NCBI GenBank assembly: GCA_013213785.1
Contig: JABSPZ010000001.1
Coordinates: 1 to 40,379, forward strand
From: Henriciella sp.
GTDB lineage: Bacteria > Pseudomonadota > Alphaproteobacteria > Caulobacterales > Hyphomonadaceae
DNA: 40,379 nucleotides
Direction of reading: 5' to 3'
The first letter of the stretch is position 1. Each line of letters opens with the position of its first letter. Below the pieces are notes generated by a model. That model searched no databases. It was given only the letters and a program-made list of their open reading frames with translations, and had not been told where the DNA came from. Shown piece after piece: positions 24,798 to 33,527 of the stretch. The position numbers were made by a program, and so were the translations under genes.

Positions 24798-25232
24798 ATG
24801 AGAGCTCGAACCAAACGTTTGTACGCAGTCGGCGCTGCGGGAATACTCATTGTTGCCGCCGTCGCTTTAGCCTCTATGGCTTTGCGCCAGCATGCTGATC
24901 TATTCTACACGCCTGAACTCCTCGTAGAGCGCGGTATGCCAGAGCCGGGGCAAAGGGTCCGCATTGGCGGCTTCGTCGCATTGGGATCTCGCACTCTGGG
25001 TGAAGGCGCAGAAATTCTGTTCACGATTGAAGACGGTTCGGGCGAAACCGTTCGCGTGTCTTATACTGGTCTCGTGCCTGATCTTTTCCGCGAAGGAGAA
25101 GGCGTTGTTGCGACCGGGCGATTCGACGCCGGGACGGATGTTTTCACAGCCGAAGAGATTCTGGCGAAGCATGATGAAAATTATCAGCCGCGAGAGTTGG
25201 AAGGCCTTAGTCGAAGCGACGCAGCAACTTAG
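24798..25232 (+). CDS. ccmE: cytochrome c maturation protein CcmE
   Basis: CcmE is the periplasmic heme chaperone of system I cytochrome c maturation: it binds heme covalently and passes it to the CcmFH ligase. This 144-residue protein has an N-terminal membrane anchor (about 8-28) and an OB-fold domain (about 35-130). The heme-binding HxxxY motif HDENY has His125 and Tyr129. ccmF and ccmH, which usually follow ccmE, are not here, so the other ccm genes must be elsewhere. It lies 48 bases after the kinase gene and may be read from the same transcript. Confidence 0.93.
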   Translation: MRARTKRLYAVGAAGILIVAAVALASMALRQHADLFYTPELLVERGMPEPGQRVRIGGFVALGSRTLGEGAEILFTIEDGSGETVRVSYTGLVPDLFREGEGVVATGRFDAGTDVFTAEEILAKHDENYQPRELEGLSRSDAAT

Positions 25233-25315
25233 ATCACGATAAAGAGACCAGATCTTTATTGGCACTTACCCCGTCGTCCACCTATCTCCGGTTATAAGAG
25301 AGATGGAGTGTGATC

Positions 25316-26542
25316 ATGCACAGCCAAAATGTTGAGTTTTCGAACGCCGCAGGAGAACCACTCTCCGGCGTTCTTGAAGTGCCTGATGGGGAAGCAAACG
25401 CTTGGGCGATTTTCGCTCATTGCTTCACTTGTTCGAAGAAGAGCTTGGCAGCTAGCCGCGTTGCGAGAGGTCTTGCAGAACGCGGGATAGGTGTTCTTCG
25501 TTTCGACTTTACCGGGCTCGGGGAGTCGGGCGGGGATTTCTCGGCGTCAGGATTTTCATCAGATGTCGCCGATCTGGCAGCAGCCGCAGAATGGATGGCG
25601 GCATCAGGCAGAACCGTGAGTTTGATGATCGGGCATTCGCTCGGCGGCGCTGCGACTGTCGTTGCGGCCAGTGCGCTCGACGATTTGAAGGCCGTGGTTA
25701 CGATCGGTGCTCCTTCGAATGCGGGGCACGTGATTGAACAGTTCCGTGAAAGCGTTCCTGAGATTGAGGCTGAAGGTCGTGCTCAGGTGAACTTGGGCGG
25801 ACGACCTTTTACGCTCAGTCGCTCCTTCCTGGAGGAGATCGGCAAAACAACTGTGCTCGATGCGGTCAAGCAATTGCGCAAACCGTTTATGATCTTGCAT
25901 GCGCCTGGCGATGATGTGGTGGGCATTGATAATGCGACTGACCTGTTTATGGCGGCGAAACACCCCAAGAGCTTTGTCAGCCTTGATCGTGCCGACCACT
26001 TGCTAAGCGGTCGCTCCGATTCTGTTTTTGTTGTTGATGTTATCTCTGGGTGGAGCGCGCAATACACGGGAACTGTGGCACAAGCCCAACAGACTGAACC
26101 CCAACAAAACAAAGTTGTCGTGCGCGAAACGGGTGAGAATGGCCCGTATCAGAACGAAATCATGATTGGTGGACGCAAGTTCTATTCTGATGAGCCGAAG
26201 AGCTTAGGCGGCGCCGATACGGGGCCTGATCCCTACGCATGGGTCACGGCTGGTCTCGGCGCGTGTACATCCATCACGATGCGGATGTACGCCAATCGCA
26301 AAAAGTGGCCCGTGGACCGCCTGAGTGTACGTCTAGAGCATGAAAAGAAACATGCCGAAGATTGCGTCGACTGCGGCCCACGCGACAGAATTGACGTTTT
26401 CACCCGTTACATAGAGATTGAAGGAAATCTGGATGAGGATCAGCGTGCACGAATGCTCGAAATCGCCGATAAGTGCCCGGTGCACAGAACCCTCGAGAAC
26501 GGCGCAAAGGTTGAAACACACTTGGTCACAAAACCGGCTTAA
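25316..26542 (+). CDS. bifunctional alpha/beta-hydrolase and OsmC-family protein
   Basis: This 408-residue fusion has an N-terminal alpha/beta hydrolase (about 1-245) with nucleophile Ser108 in GHSLGG and a late His in DHLLSG. A C-terminal OsmC domain (about 270-405) follows. Its two redox cysteines are Cys317 (GLGACTSITM) and Cys387 (DKCPVHR). OsmC proteins reduce organic hydroperoxides using these cysteines, and the fused hydrolase may prepare the substrate. This fusion is known in many proteobacteria. I chose the ATG at 25316, seven bases after GGAG, over the GTG at 25310. Confidence 0.92.
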   Translation: MHSQNVEFSNAAGEPLSGVLEVPDGEANAWAIFAHCFTCSKKSLAASRVARGLAERGIGVLRFDFTGLGESGGDFSASGFSSDVADLAAAAEWMAASGRTVSLMIGHSLGGAATVVAASALDDLKAVVTIGAPSNAGHVIEQFRESVPEIEAEGRAQVNLGGRPFTLSRSFLEEIGKTTVLDAVKQLRKPFMILHAPGDDVVGIDNATDLFMAAKHPKSFVSLDRADHLLSGRSDSVFVVDVISGWSAQYTGTVAQAQQTEPQQNKVVVRETGENGPYQNEIMIGGRKFYSDEPKSLGGADTGPDPYAWVTAGLGACTSITMRMYANRKKWPVDRLSVRLEHEKKHAEDCVDCGPRDRIDVFTRYIEIEGNLDEDQRARMLEIADKCPVHRTLENGAKVETHLVTKPA

Positions 26543-26582
26543 TGATCTTTAATGACAGTTAGGCTGTTACTTTCGTAAATTT

Positions 26583-26598
26583 GGTACCAGATAGGTAC
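26583..26598 (+). promoter_or_regulatory. 11-base-phased GGTAC direct repeat before degP
   Basis: GGTAC occurs at 26583-26587 and 26594-26598, start-to-start 11 bases, between the upstream gene and the degP ribosome binding site at 26610. OmpR-family regulators bind such tandem sites, and an OmpR-family regulator is encoded next. The position would be leader rather than upstream promoter unless transcription starts very close to the gene. Confidence 0.3.
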
Positions 26599-26625
26599 AA
26601 CACATCTTTGGAGGCATGGAAGTCG

Positions 26626-28116
26626 ATGAAATTGTTTGGCATTTCCCGAAATGCAATGGTTGCAGGTCTTGTTGGAGCAGGCGCGATGGGCGCCATATTG
26701 CTGGGCCCGCAATTCCCAAACGCCGACGCCAATCCGATTACGCTTGAAGCACCATCGGGCGCGCCGGTTTCGTTTGCGGATCTAATCGAGCAAGTCAGCC
26801 CAGCTGTTGTTGGCGTTCGTGTTCGAACAGAAATGCAGCTCACAGACCGGGAGCTTTCGCAACGAGAGCGGTTCTTGGAGCAGTTTGGACTGACGCCACC
26901 AGAAGACGAACCGGAGCCACGCGAAGGCCGCGGACAAGGGTCTGGCTTCTTTATCACGGGCGAAGGTCATATCGTCACGAACAATCACGTGGTCGATAAT
27001 GCCGTTGAGATTGAGATCGTAACCGACAACGGATCTGTTCTCGAGGCAGAACTGGTCGGCACGGATCCAGAGACCGACCTCGCGGTTTTGAAAGTCAAAA
27101 CGGAAGGGACCTACCCATTCGTAGATTTTGGATCGTCTAAACAACTTCGCCGCGGCGATTGGGTGGTGGCCGTCGGAAGCCCGCTCGGCTTCTCTGGTAC
27201 AGCGACCGCCGGCATTGTTTCGGCGCTTGGTAAGCCGGGCGACCTACGCCGCTCGCAACAATACACGGACTATTTGCAGATCGATGCCGCGATCAATCGC
27301 GGGAATTCTGGTGGACCGACATTCGACATGAATGGGCGCGTCGTTGGCGTGAACACATGGATTGCATCGACCACTGGCGGATCAATCGGGCTTGGCTTTG
27401 CGATCCCATCCGAGCTTGTGGACCAGGTCACATCGACCTTGATCGATAAAGGCAAAGTCTCACGCGGATGGCTCGGTGTAACGATCACCAATGTCGATGA
27501 AGACATGGCTGACGCGGTCGGACTGAAGGACGCCAAAGGCGCGATTGTGACCAGAGTGACTGCAGGAAGCCCTGCGGAAGATTCTGGCCTTGAACGAGGC
27601 GATATTATTGTCAAAATCAACGGCCAGTCCGTAGATGATGCCACGATCACAACGCGTGTAGTCGGGTCGCTTCTTGCCGGGTCTGAGAACGAATTTGAGC
27701 TTTATCGCAATGGTAAGCGCCGAACGATTGACGTTAAAGTTGGCGAACGACCGAATGGTTTGACCGCTAATGGATTGATTACTCCAAATGGAGATGACTC
27801 TGACGAAAGCGGCGATGGACCGCTCGGCGTGTCGCTGACACCCCTGGACGAGGAGGCCCGTGAACGCCTCGATCTCGACCGTGATGAAAAGGGCATGGTG
27901 ATCACCGCGCTCGACCAAGATAGCCCACTCTATGAGGAAGGCGTCCGCGTCGGCATGGCCATTCTGGATGTTAACTACAAGAAACTCGACAGTATTGAAG
28001 TTCTTGAGCAAGAGTTGGAAGAGGCTCGCGAAAATGGCCGCGAAAATCTTTTGATGGCCATTCATAGCGAGAGAGGCACAGTCTTCCTGACCATTGATGT
28101 CAGCGAAGACGAGTAG
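26626..28116 (+). CDS. degP: DegP/HtrA-type periplasmic serine protease
   Basis: This 496-residue protease/chaperone acts on misfolded envelope proteins. An N-terminal signal or anchor (about 8-28) is followed by the trypsin-like domain with His121 (NNHVVDN), Asp151 (ETDLAVLK) and Ser228 (GNSGGP). Two PDZ domains come after it (about 285-375 and 395-490). The loop with RELSQRERFLEQFGL carries the Q-linker typical of the DegQ/DegP group. I chose the ATG at 26626, 11 bases after GGAGG, because the signal sequence begins there. It is in one operon with the response regulator and kinase downstream, as is common in alphaproteobacteria. Confidence 0.93.
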   Translation: MKLFGISRNAMVAGLVGAGAMGAILLGPQFPNADANPITLEAPSGAPVSFADLIEQVSPAVVGVRVRTEMQLTDRELSQRERFLEQFGLTPPEDEPEPREGRGQGSGFFITGEGHIVTNNHVVDNAVEIEIVTDNGSVLEAELVGTDPETDLAVLKVKTEGTYPFVDFGSSKQLRRGDWVVAVGSPLGFSGTATAGIVSALGKPGDLRRSQQYTDYLQIDAAINRGNSGGPTFDMNGRVVGVNTWIASTTGGSIGLGFAIPSELVDQVTSTLIDKGKVSRGWLGVTITNVDEDMADAVGLKDAKGAIVTRVTAGSPAEDSGLERGDIIVKINGQSVDDATITTRVVGSLLAGSENEFELYRNGKRRTIDVKVGERPNGLTANGLITPNGDDSDESGDGPLGVSLTPLDEEARERLDLDRDEKGMVITALDQDSPLYEEGVRVGMAILDVNYKKLDSIEVLEQELEEARENGRENLLMAIHSERGTVFLTIDVSEDE

Positions 28117-28133
28117 ATTTGAGGAGAGGCAAT

Positions 28134-28808
28134 ATGCACGTCCTGGTAATTGAAGACGATCACGAACACGCTCAGTTCATCGAGAAAGTTCTAGCAGAAG
28201 CCGGACACAGCGTGGAAACGGTCGATGATGGAGCAGGTGGCCTGAGCCGCGCGCGCGAGGATCAATTTGATGCGCTCGTGGTCGACCGCATGCTGCCAGA
28301 AAAGCCAGGCCTGCAACTGGTCGAGGAGTTTCGAAATGGCGGCGGCACAACGCCGACGCTCTTTCTCTCCGCTTTGTCAGACGTTGATAACCGGGTCGAA
28401 GGCCTGAAAGTCGGCGCTGACGATTATCTTGCTAAGCCCTTCGCACCTGAAGAGCTGGTCGCGCGCGTTGAAGCTCTCGGTCGTCGCCAAACCACAAGCG
28501 AGCCACCAGTGACGGTGCTGCGCGTGGGCGATTTGGAAATGGACCTGCTGTCACGAAAAGTCATGCGAGGTGAGACCAAGATCGATCTTCAACCCCGTGA
28601 GTTTAAGCTCCTCGAGTATCTGATGCGCCATGCCGGACAAACCGTGACGCGGACCATGCTGCTCGAGAAAGTTTGGAACTACCACTTCGACCCACAGACC
28701 AACGTCATCGACGTTCATATTTCTCGCTTGCGCGCGAAGATCGATAAAGAATTCGATCATCAGCTCTTGCAGACGGTCCGTGGTGCGGGGTACTGCCTGC
28801 AGGCATGA
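28134..28808 (+). CDS. OmpR-family response regulator
   Basis: This 224-residue regulator has a receiver domain with Asp51 (ALVVDRMLP) and KPF (DDYLAKPFAPEEL). A C-terminal winged helix follows (QPREFKLLEYLMRHAGQTVT, then DVHISRLRAKI and RGAGYCLQA). It starts 17 bases after degP, with GAGGAGAGG five bases before the ATG. Its stop overlaps the kinase start (ATGA). The context suggests it responds to envelope protein damage and controls degP, by analogy with CpxR-like systems; the target genes are not shown here. Confidence 0.93.
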   Translation: MHVLVIEDDHEHAQFIEKVLAEAGHSVETVDDGAGGLSRAREDQFDALVVDRMLPEKPGLQLVEEFRNGGGTTPTLFLSALSDVDNRVEGLKVGADDYLAKPFAPEELVARVEALGRRQTTSEPPVTVLRVGDLEMDLLSRKVMRGETKIDLQPREFKLLEYLMRHAGQTVTRTMLLEKVWNYHFDPQTNVIDVHISRLRAKIDKEFDHQLLQTVRGAGYCLQA

Positions 28809-30199
28809 TCTCTGGCCCCTTTGCGTTTGTCCGAACGACAACATTTCGGCTCGCGCTAGTTTATTCAATTCTGTTCGCGCTGTTCTCGGCCGGACTGCTG
28901 GCCTATCTCTTTCAGGCTACGGTCGGAACAATGCGGGCAGAAGCTAAGTCTCGGCTTGAAACAGAGTTTCTGGAATTGACGGTCGCCTGGGGAACGGGCG
29001 GCCCAGCGCGTTTGGAGCAATCGCTTTTAGAACGCGTTTTGGTCGATCTTAGAGAATTCACCTACCAATTCGAAGAATCAAACGGGCGGATCATTGTCGG
29101 TGACCTGCCACGAATGCCGGCCGATCCGCTGGATGAAATTGGTCGACCGCGTGTTGTGCGGTTTGAGATTGAACGGCCTATTGCCGGCGGTGGGACAACC
29201 ATCACGCCGATTGAAGGCCGGATCGTGCGGCTCGGCGATGGCAGCACGCTGCTGGTTGGCATCAAGATGGATGAACGTATTCGGCAAGTGAACCGGATCA
29301 CGCGCGCCGTTGCGACAGCTGCCCCGATCGGCTTCTTGCTCGCACTGCTTGGTGGCTTTTTCAGTGCGCGTTATGCGGCTTCACGAGCGGAAAGCCTGAC
29401 CAAAACGGCAGAGGGCGTGATGTCCGGCGATCTCTCTCTACGGGCGCCTGTCGGGGCATCCGGGGACGAGTTTGACCGTTTGGCGGAACAGTTGAACGCG
29501 ATGCTTGCCAAGCTCGAGACGCTCATGGCGGCGACACGACACGCCGGCGACTCCATCGCGCATGACTTGCGGTCTCCACTTTCCCGGCTTCGTAATCAGC
29601 TTGAAGCGCGGTTGCGGGGGCCGATCGATGAGATATCGGCGCGCGAAACCTTGGGCGAAACGGTCGAGGAAGTTGACCGCGTACTCGCCACGTTCAATGC
29701 CATTTTGAGTCTGTCCCGCGTAAATGCCGGAACGGAGGGAAAGCTTGAGCCGCTCGACCTGACGGAAGTTTGTGAAGAGATGGCTGAACTGTTCGAACCG
29801 GCCTGCGAGGATGCCGGCATCGGATTCAAATCCTATGTGCAAAGCGCGCTGGAGGTGAATGGCGACCGCACTTTGCTCGCACAAGCGATCTCAAACCTCC
29901 TGGACAATGCCGTGAAATACACGCCCGCGGGCGAGGAGATTCGCTTCTCTGCAGAAAGAGGCGAGACCACCATACAGATCACGATTGAAGACTCTGGTCC
30001 GGGAATTCCAGATGCTGATCTCAACCGTGTCAAAGAGAGGTTCGTTCGGTTGGATGAGGCTCGTACTCAGTCTGGATCAGGACTTGGCCTCGCCTTGGTC
30101 GATGCGATTGCAGAATTCCATGCGGGCAAGTTCACTCTGACTCGCAGCAACGGAAAAAGCGGTCTAAAAGCAATCCTATCGTTTCCGATAACGAAGTAG
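28805..30199 (+). CDS. membrane sensor histidine kinase
   Basis: This 464-residue kinase has a first membrane helix at about 10-32, a periplasmic domain of about 33-165, and a second helix at about 170-190. HAMP (about 190-240) follows. The phospho-acceptor motif SIAHDLRSPLSRL has His253. The ATPase domain shows NLLDNAVKY, EDSGPGIP and GSGLGLALV. Its ATG overlaps the stop of the response regulator, indicating tight coupling. It ends five bases before glnE, so glnE may be transcribed from this operon. Confidence 0.93.
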   Translation: MISGPFAFVRTTTFRLALVYSILFALFSAGLLAYLFQATVGTMRAEAKSRLETEFLELTVAWGTGGPARLEQSLLERVLVDLREFTYQFEESNGRIIVGDLPRMPADPLDEIGRPRVVRFEIERPIAGGGTTITPIEGRIVRLGDGSTLLVGIKMDERIRQVNRITRAVATAAPIGFLLALLGGFFSARYAASRAESLTKTAEGVMSGDLSLRAPVGASGDEFDRLAEQLNAMLAKLETLMAATRHAGDSIAHDLRSPLSRLRNQLEARLRGPIDEISARETLGETVEEVDRVLATFNAILSLSRVNAGTEGKLEPLDLTEVCEEMAELFEPACEDAGIGFKSYVQSALEVNGDRTLLAQAISNLLDNAVKYTPAGEEIRFSAERGETTIQITIEDSGPGIPDADLNRVKERFVRLDEARTQSGSGLGLALVDAIAEFHAGKFTLTRSNGKSGLKAILSFPITK

Positions 30200-30204
30200 G
30201 GGCC

Positions 30205-32904
30205 ATGTTGCTGAACATTCGAGCGCTCTCGAGCAGGCCGGAAGACGCTATTGCAATTGCGGCTGAGCAGGCGCCATATCTCGCCAAATTGCAAAGCCTA
30301 GACCTTGAAGTGGCAGACCCATCGGCACTGCTCGCATCGGCGCATGCTTTGTGTGAACAAGTTGCGGCAGGCATTGCGGACCCAATGCGTGATCTTCGCG
30401 ATGCTAAACAACGCGCGCACTTGGCGATCGCGGCTTTGGACCTGAGCGGTCAGGCCACGCTAGAAGAAACCACATTCGAAATTACGCGGTTTGCAGATGT
30501 TGCTATGGGGGCCGCTTTATCCGCGGCGCTTGCGGAGAGATCTCTATCCGGAGACGGCTTGTTCATAACGGCCTTAGGCAAAATGGGAGCGCACGAGCTC
30601 AACTACTCGAGCGACATTGATGTCGCGGCCTTCTTCGATCCTGAGCTTTTCCAAGGCGGAGACTACGAGGCCGCAGACGCCGCGGCGCGGGTTATCCGCC
30701 GCATGACGAGCCTGCTGCAGGATCGGACACGCGATGGCTACGTGTTCCGAACCGATCTCAGATTGCGTCCAGACCCGAGCTCCACGCCGGTTGCTGTATC
30801 AAAGCGCCGCGCCGAACTTTACTATGAAAGCATCGGCCAAAACTGGGAGCGCATGGTCTGGATTAAGGGGCGCTGCGCAGCGGGTGATGAACGCGCGGCT
30901 GCGCGCTTCCTGGATGCTATGCAGCCTTTTGTTTGGCGGCGGCATTTAGATTATTGGGCGATTGCCGACGTCCACGCGATCAAGAATATGATCAACGCCA
31001 AGGCCGGTGACACATCCCTCGAGGATGTATCGGCTGACCTCAAGCTCGGGCCTGGCGGGATCAGAGAGATCGAGTTCTTTGTGCAAACGCAGCAGATCAT
31101 TCTGGGCGGCCGCCATGAAGCGCTCCGGGTAAGAGGCACTGAAGAAGGGCTTCGAGAATTGGTTGCGTTGGGCGCCGTAAAGCCGGAGGTTGCTAATCAG
31201 CTTTCGACAGCGTACCGCGCTCTGCGCATGGTCGAGCACCGGATCCAAATGTTGGATGATGCACAAACGCACGCGCTACCAGCCTTTGAAAACAAGCGTG
31301 CGAGTGTTGCAGCTTTGTGTGGCTACTCGGATCTGGCGCAGTTCGATGCTGACCTGATTAACCTCAGAAAAGGGGTGCACCAACAGTATCGAGAACTGTT
31401 TGCTGAAGAATCCCGGAAGCGCGACCAAGCGGTTCAAGGCAATCTGGTCTTCACTGGCGTGGATGATGACCCGCAGACCGTGGAAACCCTGAAAAATTTA
31501 GGGTTCAAGAACCCATCTCTCGTCATCGAGCGCATCCGCGAGTGGCATCGCGGGAAAACACCAGCAACCCGAAGCACACGCGGGCGCGAATTGCTGACGG
31601 CCTTTTTGCCCGATCTTCTCGCCGCGATGGGTGAGACGGGGGAAGCAGACGAAGCCTTCCGGAGATTTGGACGCTTTTTCGAGGGGTTGCGCTCAGGCGT
31701 CCAGACGCTGGCCATGTTGGTCGCGGAAAAGACCCTAACTGATGACCTTGTCACGACGCTTGCGATCGCGCCGCGCATTGCGAACATTCTGGCCAAACGA
31801 CCAGGACTCTTAGAGGCGCTTGTTTCTAATCAAGATCGGAAGCCTCCGCCGGAGTTTGACGCAGAAACGGATTTTGAAACCAAACTCGATTTGGTGCGTC
31901 GGTGGCAGGGTGAGCGTGCTTTTCTGATCGGGCACCAACTACTTCATGGATCTTTGGACGCGCGTGATGCGGCGGCAAACTGGAGTGCTCTAGCCGATAC
32001 TTGCATTCGCCGTATGGCTGCAGCCGCGGAAGCAGAAACGATCCGAAAGTTTGGCCCGACACCAGGCACTTGGAACGTGATTGGAATGGGAAAACTGGGC
32101 GGCCATGAAATGACTGCGGGTTCTGACCTCGATCTGGTAGTCATTTACGACCCGGACGATTCCGGTGACGCACAAATTTGGTTTACCCGGTTTACGCAGC
32201 GCTTGATCTCGGCGCTTTCGGCGGAAACGGGTGAGGGCGAACTTTACGAAGTTGATATGCGGCTGCGGCCATCCGGCCGATCGGGTCCGGTCGCGACATC
32301 GATTGCGTCGTTTGAACGCTACCACCGCGAAAATGCTTGGACTTGGGAGCATATGGCTTTGACGCGGCTTCGCCCAATTGTTGGAGACGCAGTTCTTGGG
32401 GCGCAAATCAACGCGATTGCCGAGCAAGCGATCAATGCGGGCGACCCGGACCAGCGCAACACAGATATCCTGGATATGCGGTCACGGTTGCTGCGAGAAA
32501 AACCGGCAAACGGAAGCTGGGATCTTAAGATGCGGCGCGGCGGGCTGCTCGATCTCGAATTCATTACTCAGCACGCCATTTTGACAGCGGACGCGCACCA
32601 GCCTCTGTCACCGAGTCTTACCGAGGCGCACAGACACCTCGCAGAAACAGGCGTTTGGACTGAAGCACTCCATCAAAGCATGTCATATGCTTTTGTGTTC
32701 CTGCAAGCTCTGCAACAAGTCCAACGTATGGCCAATGACGACGTCACAACGGCCAGCGAACTTTCTAATGCGCTAAAAGACCGGCTGTGCCGCGCGACAG
32801 GAAGCCCAGATTTCGAGACCCTATCGGCCAGCTTGGAGCGTGTTTGCGAGACGGTTGAAATCGCGTTCTGCAAAAACATTGGGGAAGCAACGACGGAGTC
32901 CTGA
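30205..32904 (+). CDS. glnE: bifunctional glutamine synthetase adenylyltransferase/deadenylase
   Basis: GlnE adenylylates (inactivates) and deadenylylates glutamine synthetase according to nitrogen supply and PII signals. This 899-residue protein is slightly shorter than the E. coli enzyme but complete. It has two nucleotidyltransferase domains, each followed by a helical domain. The N-terminal, deadenylylating motif is GKMGAHELNYSSDIDV, with Asp137 and Asp139. The C-terminal, adenylylating motif is GKLGGHEMTAGSDLDL, with Asp641 and Asp643. The start ATG has GGGG just upstream. No nitrogen gene is adjacent; the neighbour is the two-component kinase, five bases away. Confidence 0.95.
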   Translation: MLLNIRALSSRPEDAIAIAAEQAPYLAKLQSLDLEVADPSALLASAHALCEQVAAGIADPMRDLRDAKQRAHLAIAALDLSGQATLEETTFEITRFADVAMGAALSAALAERSLSGDGLFITALGKMGAHELNYSSDIDVAAFFDPELFQGGDYEAADAAARVIRRMTSLLQDRTRDGYVFRTDLRLRPDPSSTPVAVSKRRAELYYESIGQNWERMVWIKGRCAAGDERAAARFLDAMQPFVWRRHLDYWAIADVHAIKNMINAKAGDTSLEDVSADLKLGPGGIREIEFFVQTQQIILGGRHEALRVRGTEEGLRELVALGAVKPEVANQLSTAYRALRMVEHRIQMLDDAQTHALPAFENKRASVAALCGYSDLAQFDADLINLRKGVHQQYRELFAEESRKRDQAVQGNLVFTGVDDDPQTVETLKNLGFKNPSLVIERIREWHRGKTPATRSTRGRELLTAFLPDLLAAMGETGEADEAFRRFGRFFEGLRSGVQTLAMLVAEKTLTDDLVTTLAIAPRIANILAKRPGLLEALVSNQDRKPPPEFDAETDFETKLDLVRRWQGERAFLIGHQLLHGSLDARDAAANWSALADTCIRRMAAAAEAETIRKFGPTPGTWNVIGMGKLGGHEMTAGSDLDLVVIYDPDDSGDAQIWFTRFTQRLISALSAETGEGELYEVDMRLRPSGRSGPVATSIASFERYHRENAWTWEHMALTRLRPIVGDAVLGAQINAIAEQAINAGDPDQRNTDILDMRSRLLREKPANGSWDLKMRRGGLLDLEFITQHAILTADAHQPLSPSLTEAHRHLAETGVWTEALHQSMSYAFVFLQALQQVQRMANDDVTTASELSNALKDRLCRATGSPDFETLSASLERVCETVEIAFCKNIGEATTES

Positions 32905-32951
32905 CTCTCAGACGTTTGATCTGTGAGTTCAAAAAGAAAGGACATTAAGTC

Positions 32952-33428
32952 ATGAAGAAACTCACGATTGCGGCGCTAGTTACTGTTGTTATTGCTGGCG
33001 CGACTTATACCGCCATGGCGCAACACCATCGCGGAGGCCCCCGCCAGATGCTGGAGCAGGTAGATGCGAACGCAGATGGCGCGGTCACGAAAGCAGAGAT
33101 TGAAGCCCATCGCACGGATAAGTTTGCGAGTGCAGATACGAATGGCGACAATCTAGTATCTGCGGCAGAGTTTGAAGAATTCTCAATTGCCGAACGTGAA
33201 CGCAAACAGGCTGAACGCCGCGCGAAACGCTTTGCGAAACTAGATGCAAACGGCGATGGTATGATCACCGCGGATGAGCATGCAGCCGCAGATGACAAGC
33301 GGGTCGACCGCCTGTTCGAGCGCATGGACGCCGATGGTGACGGTGTGATCACCGAAGCCGAGCGCGATGCCGCAAAAGAGGCGATGAAGGAACGTCGTGG
33401 TAAACGTGGTATGGGCCGCCGCGGATAA
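32952..33428 (+). CDS. secreted protein with four EF-hand loops
   Basis: This 158-residue protein has a signal peptide (to about residue 23, AMA-Q). Four calcium loops follow: DANADGAVTKAE, DTNGDNLVSAAE, DANGDGMITADE and DADGDGVITEAE, all with the Asp/Asn and Glu-12 ligands. The C-terminus is Arg/Lys/Gly-rich (KERRGKRGMGRRG). It lies upstream of an ECF sigma factor, an anti-sigma candidate and a CnrX/CpxP-like sensor, which suggests a shared stress or metal/calcium response. Two hairpins separate it from the sigma gene. Confidence 0.88.
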   Translation: MKKLTIAALVTVVIAGATYTAMAQHHRGGPRQMLEQVDANADGAVTKAEIEAHRTDKFASADTNGDNLVSAAEFEEFSIAERERKQAERRAKRFAKLDANGDGMITADEHAAADDKRVDRLFERMDADGDGVITEAERDAAKEAMKERRGKRGMGRRG

Positions 33429-33435
33429 AGTAGTC

Positions 33436-33505
33436 TGGCGGCGATACACTTTCCGCCACTGGATTAACCGGCAAGCGCGAGCCATCCTCCCACTCGCGCT
33501 TGCCG
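33436..33505 (+). promoter_or_regulatory. tandem hairpins between the EF-hand gene and the ECF sigma gene
   Basis: The first hairpin has the stem TGGCGG/CCGCCA (33436-33441 and 33453-33458). The second is a perfect 13-base stem, CGGCAAGCGCGAG with CTCGCGCTTGCCG (33469-33481 and 33493-33505), with an 11-base loop. No T run follows, so it is not a standard intrinsic terminator. It ends 22 bases before the sigma GTG start, which has no obvious ribosome binding site. Confidence 0.6.
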
Positions 33506-33527
33506 CAGAATCCGCTACACTGTCCCC

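Noticed and set aside
25239-25259. ATAAAGA/TCTTTAT hairpin after ccmE as a terminator
   Set aside because: The stem is A/T only and has no T run; too weak to call.
26539-26552. TTAA-N6-TTAA as a CtrA site before degP
   Set aside because: The CtrA consensus needs seven bases between the half-sites; here there are six.
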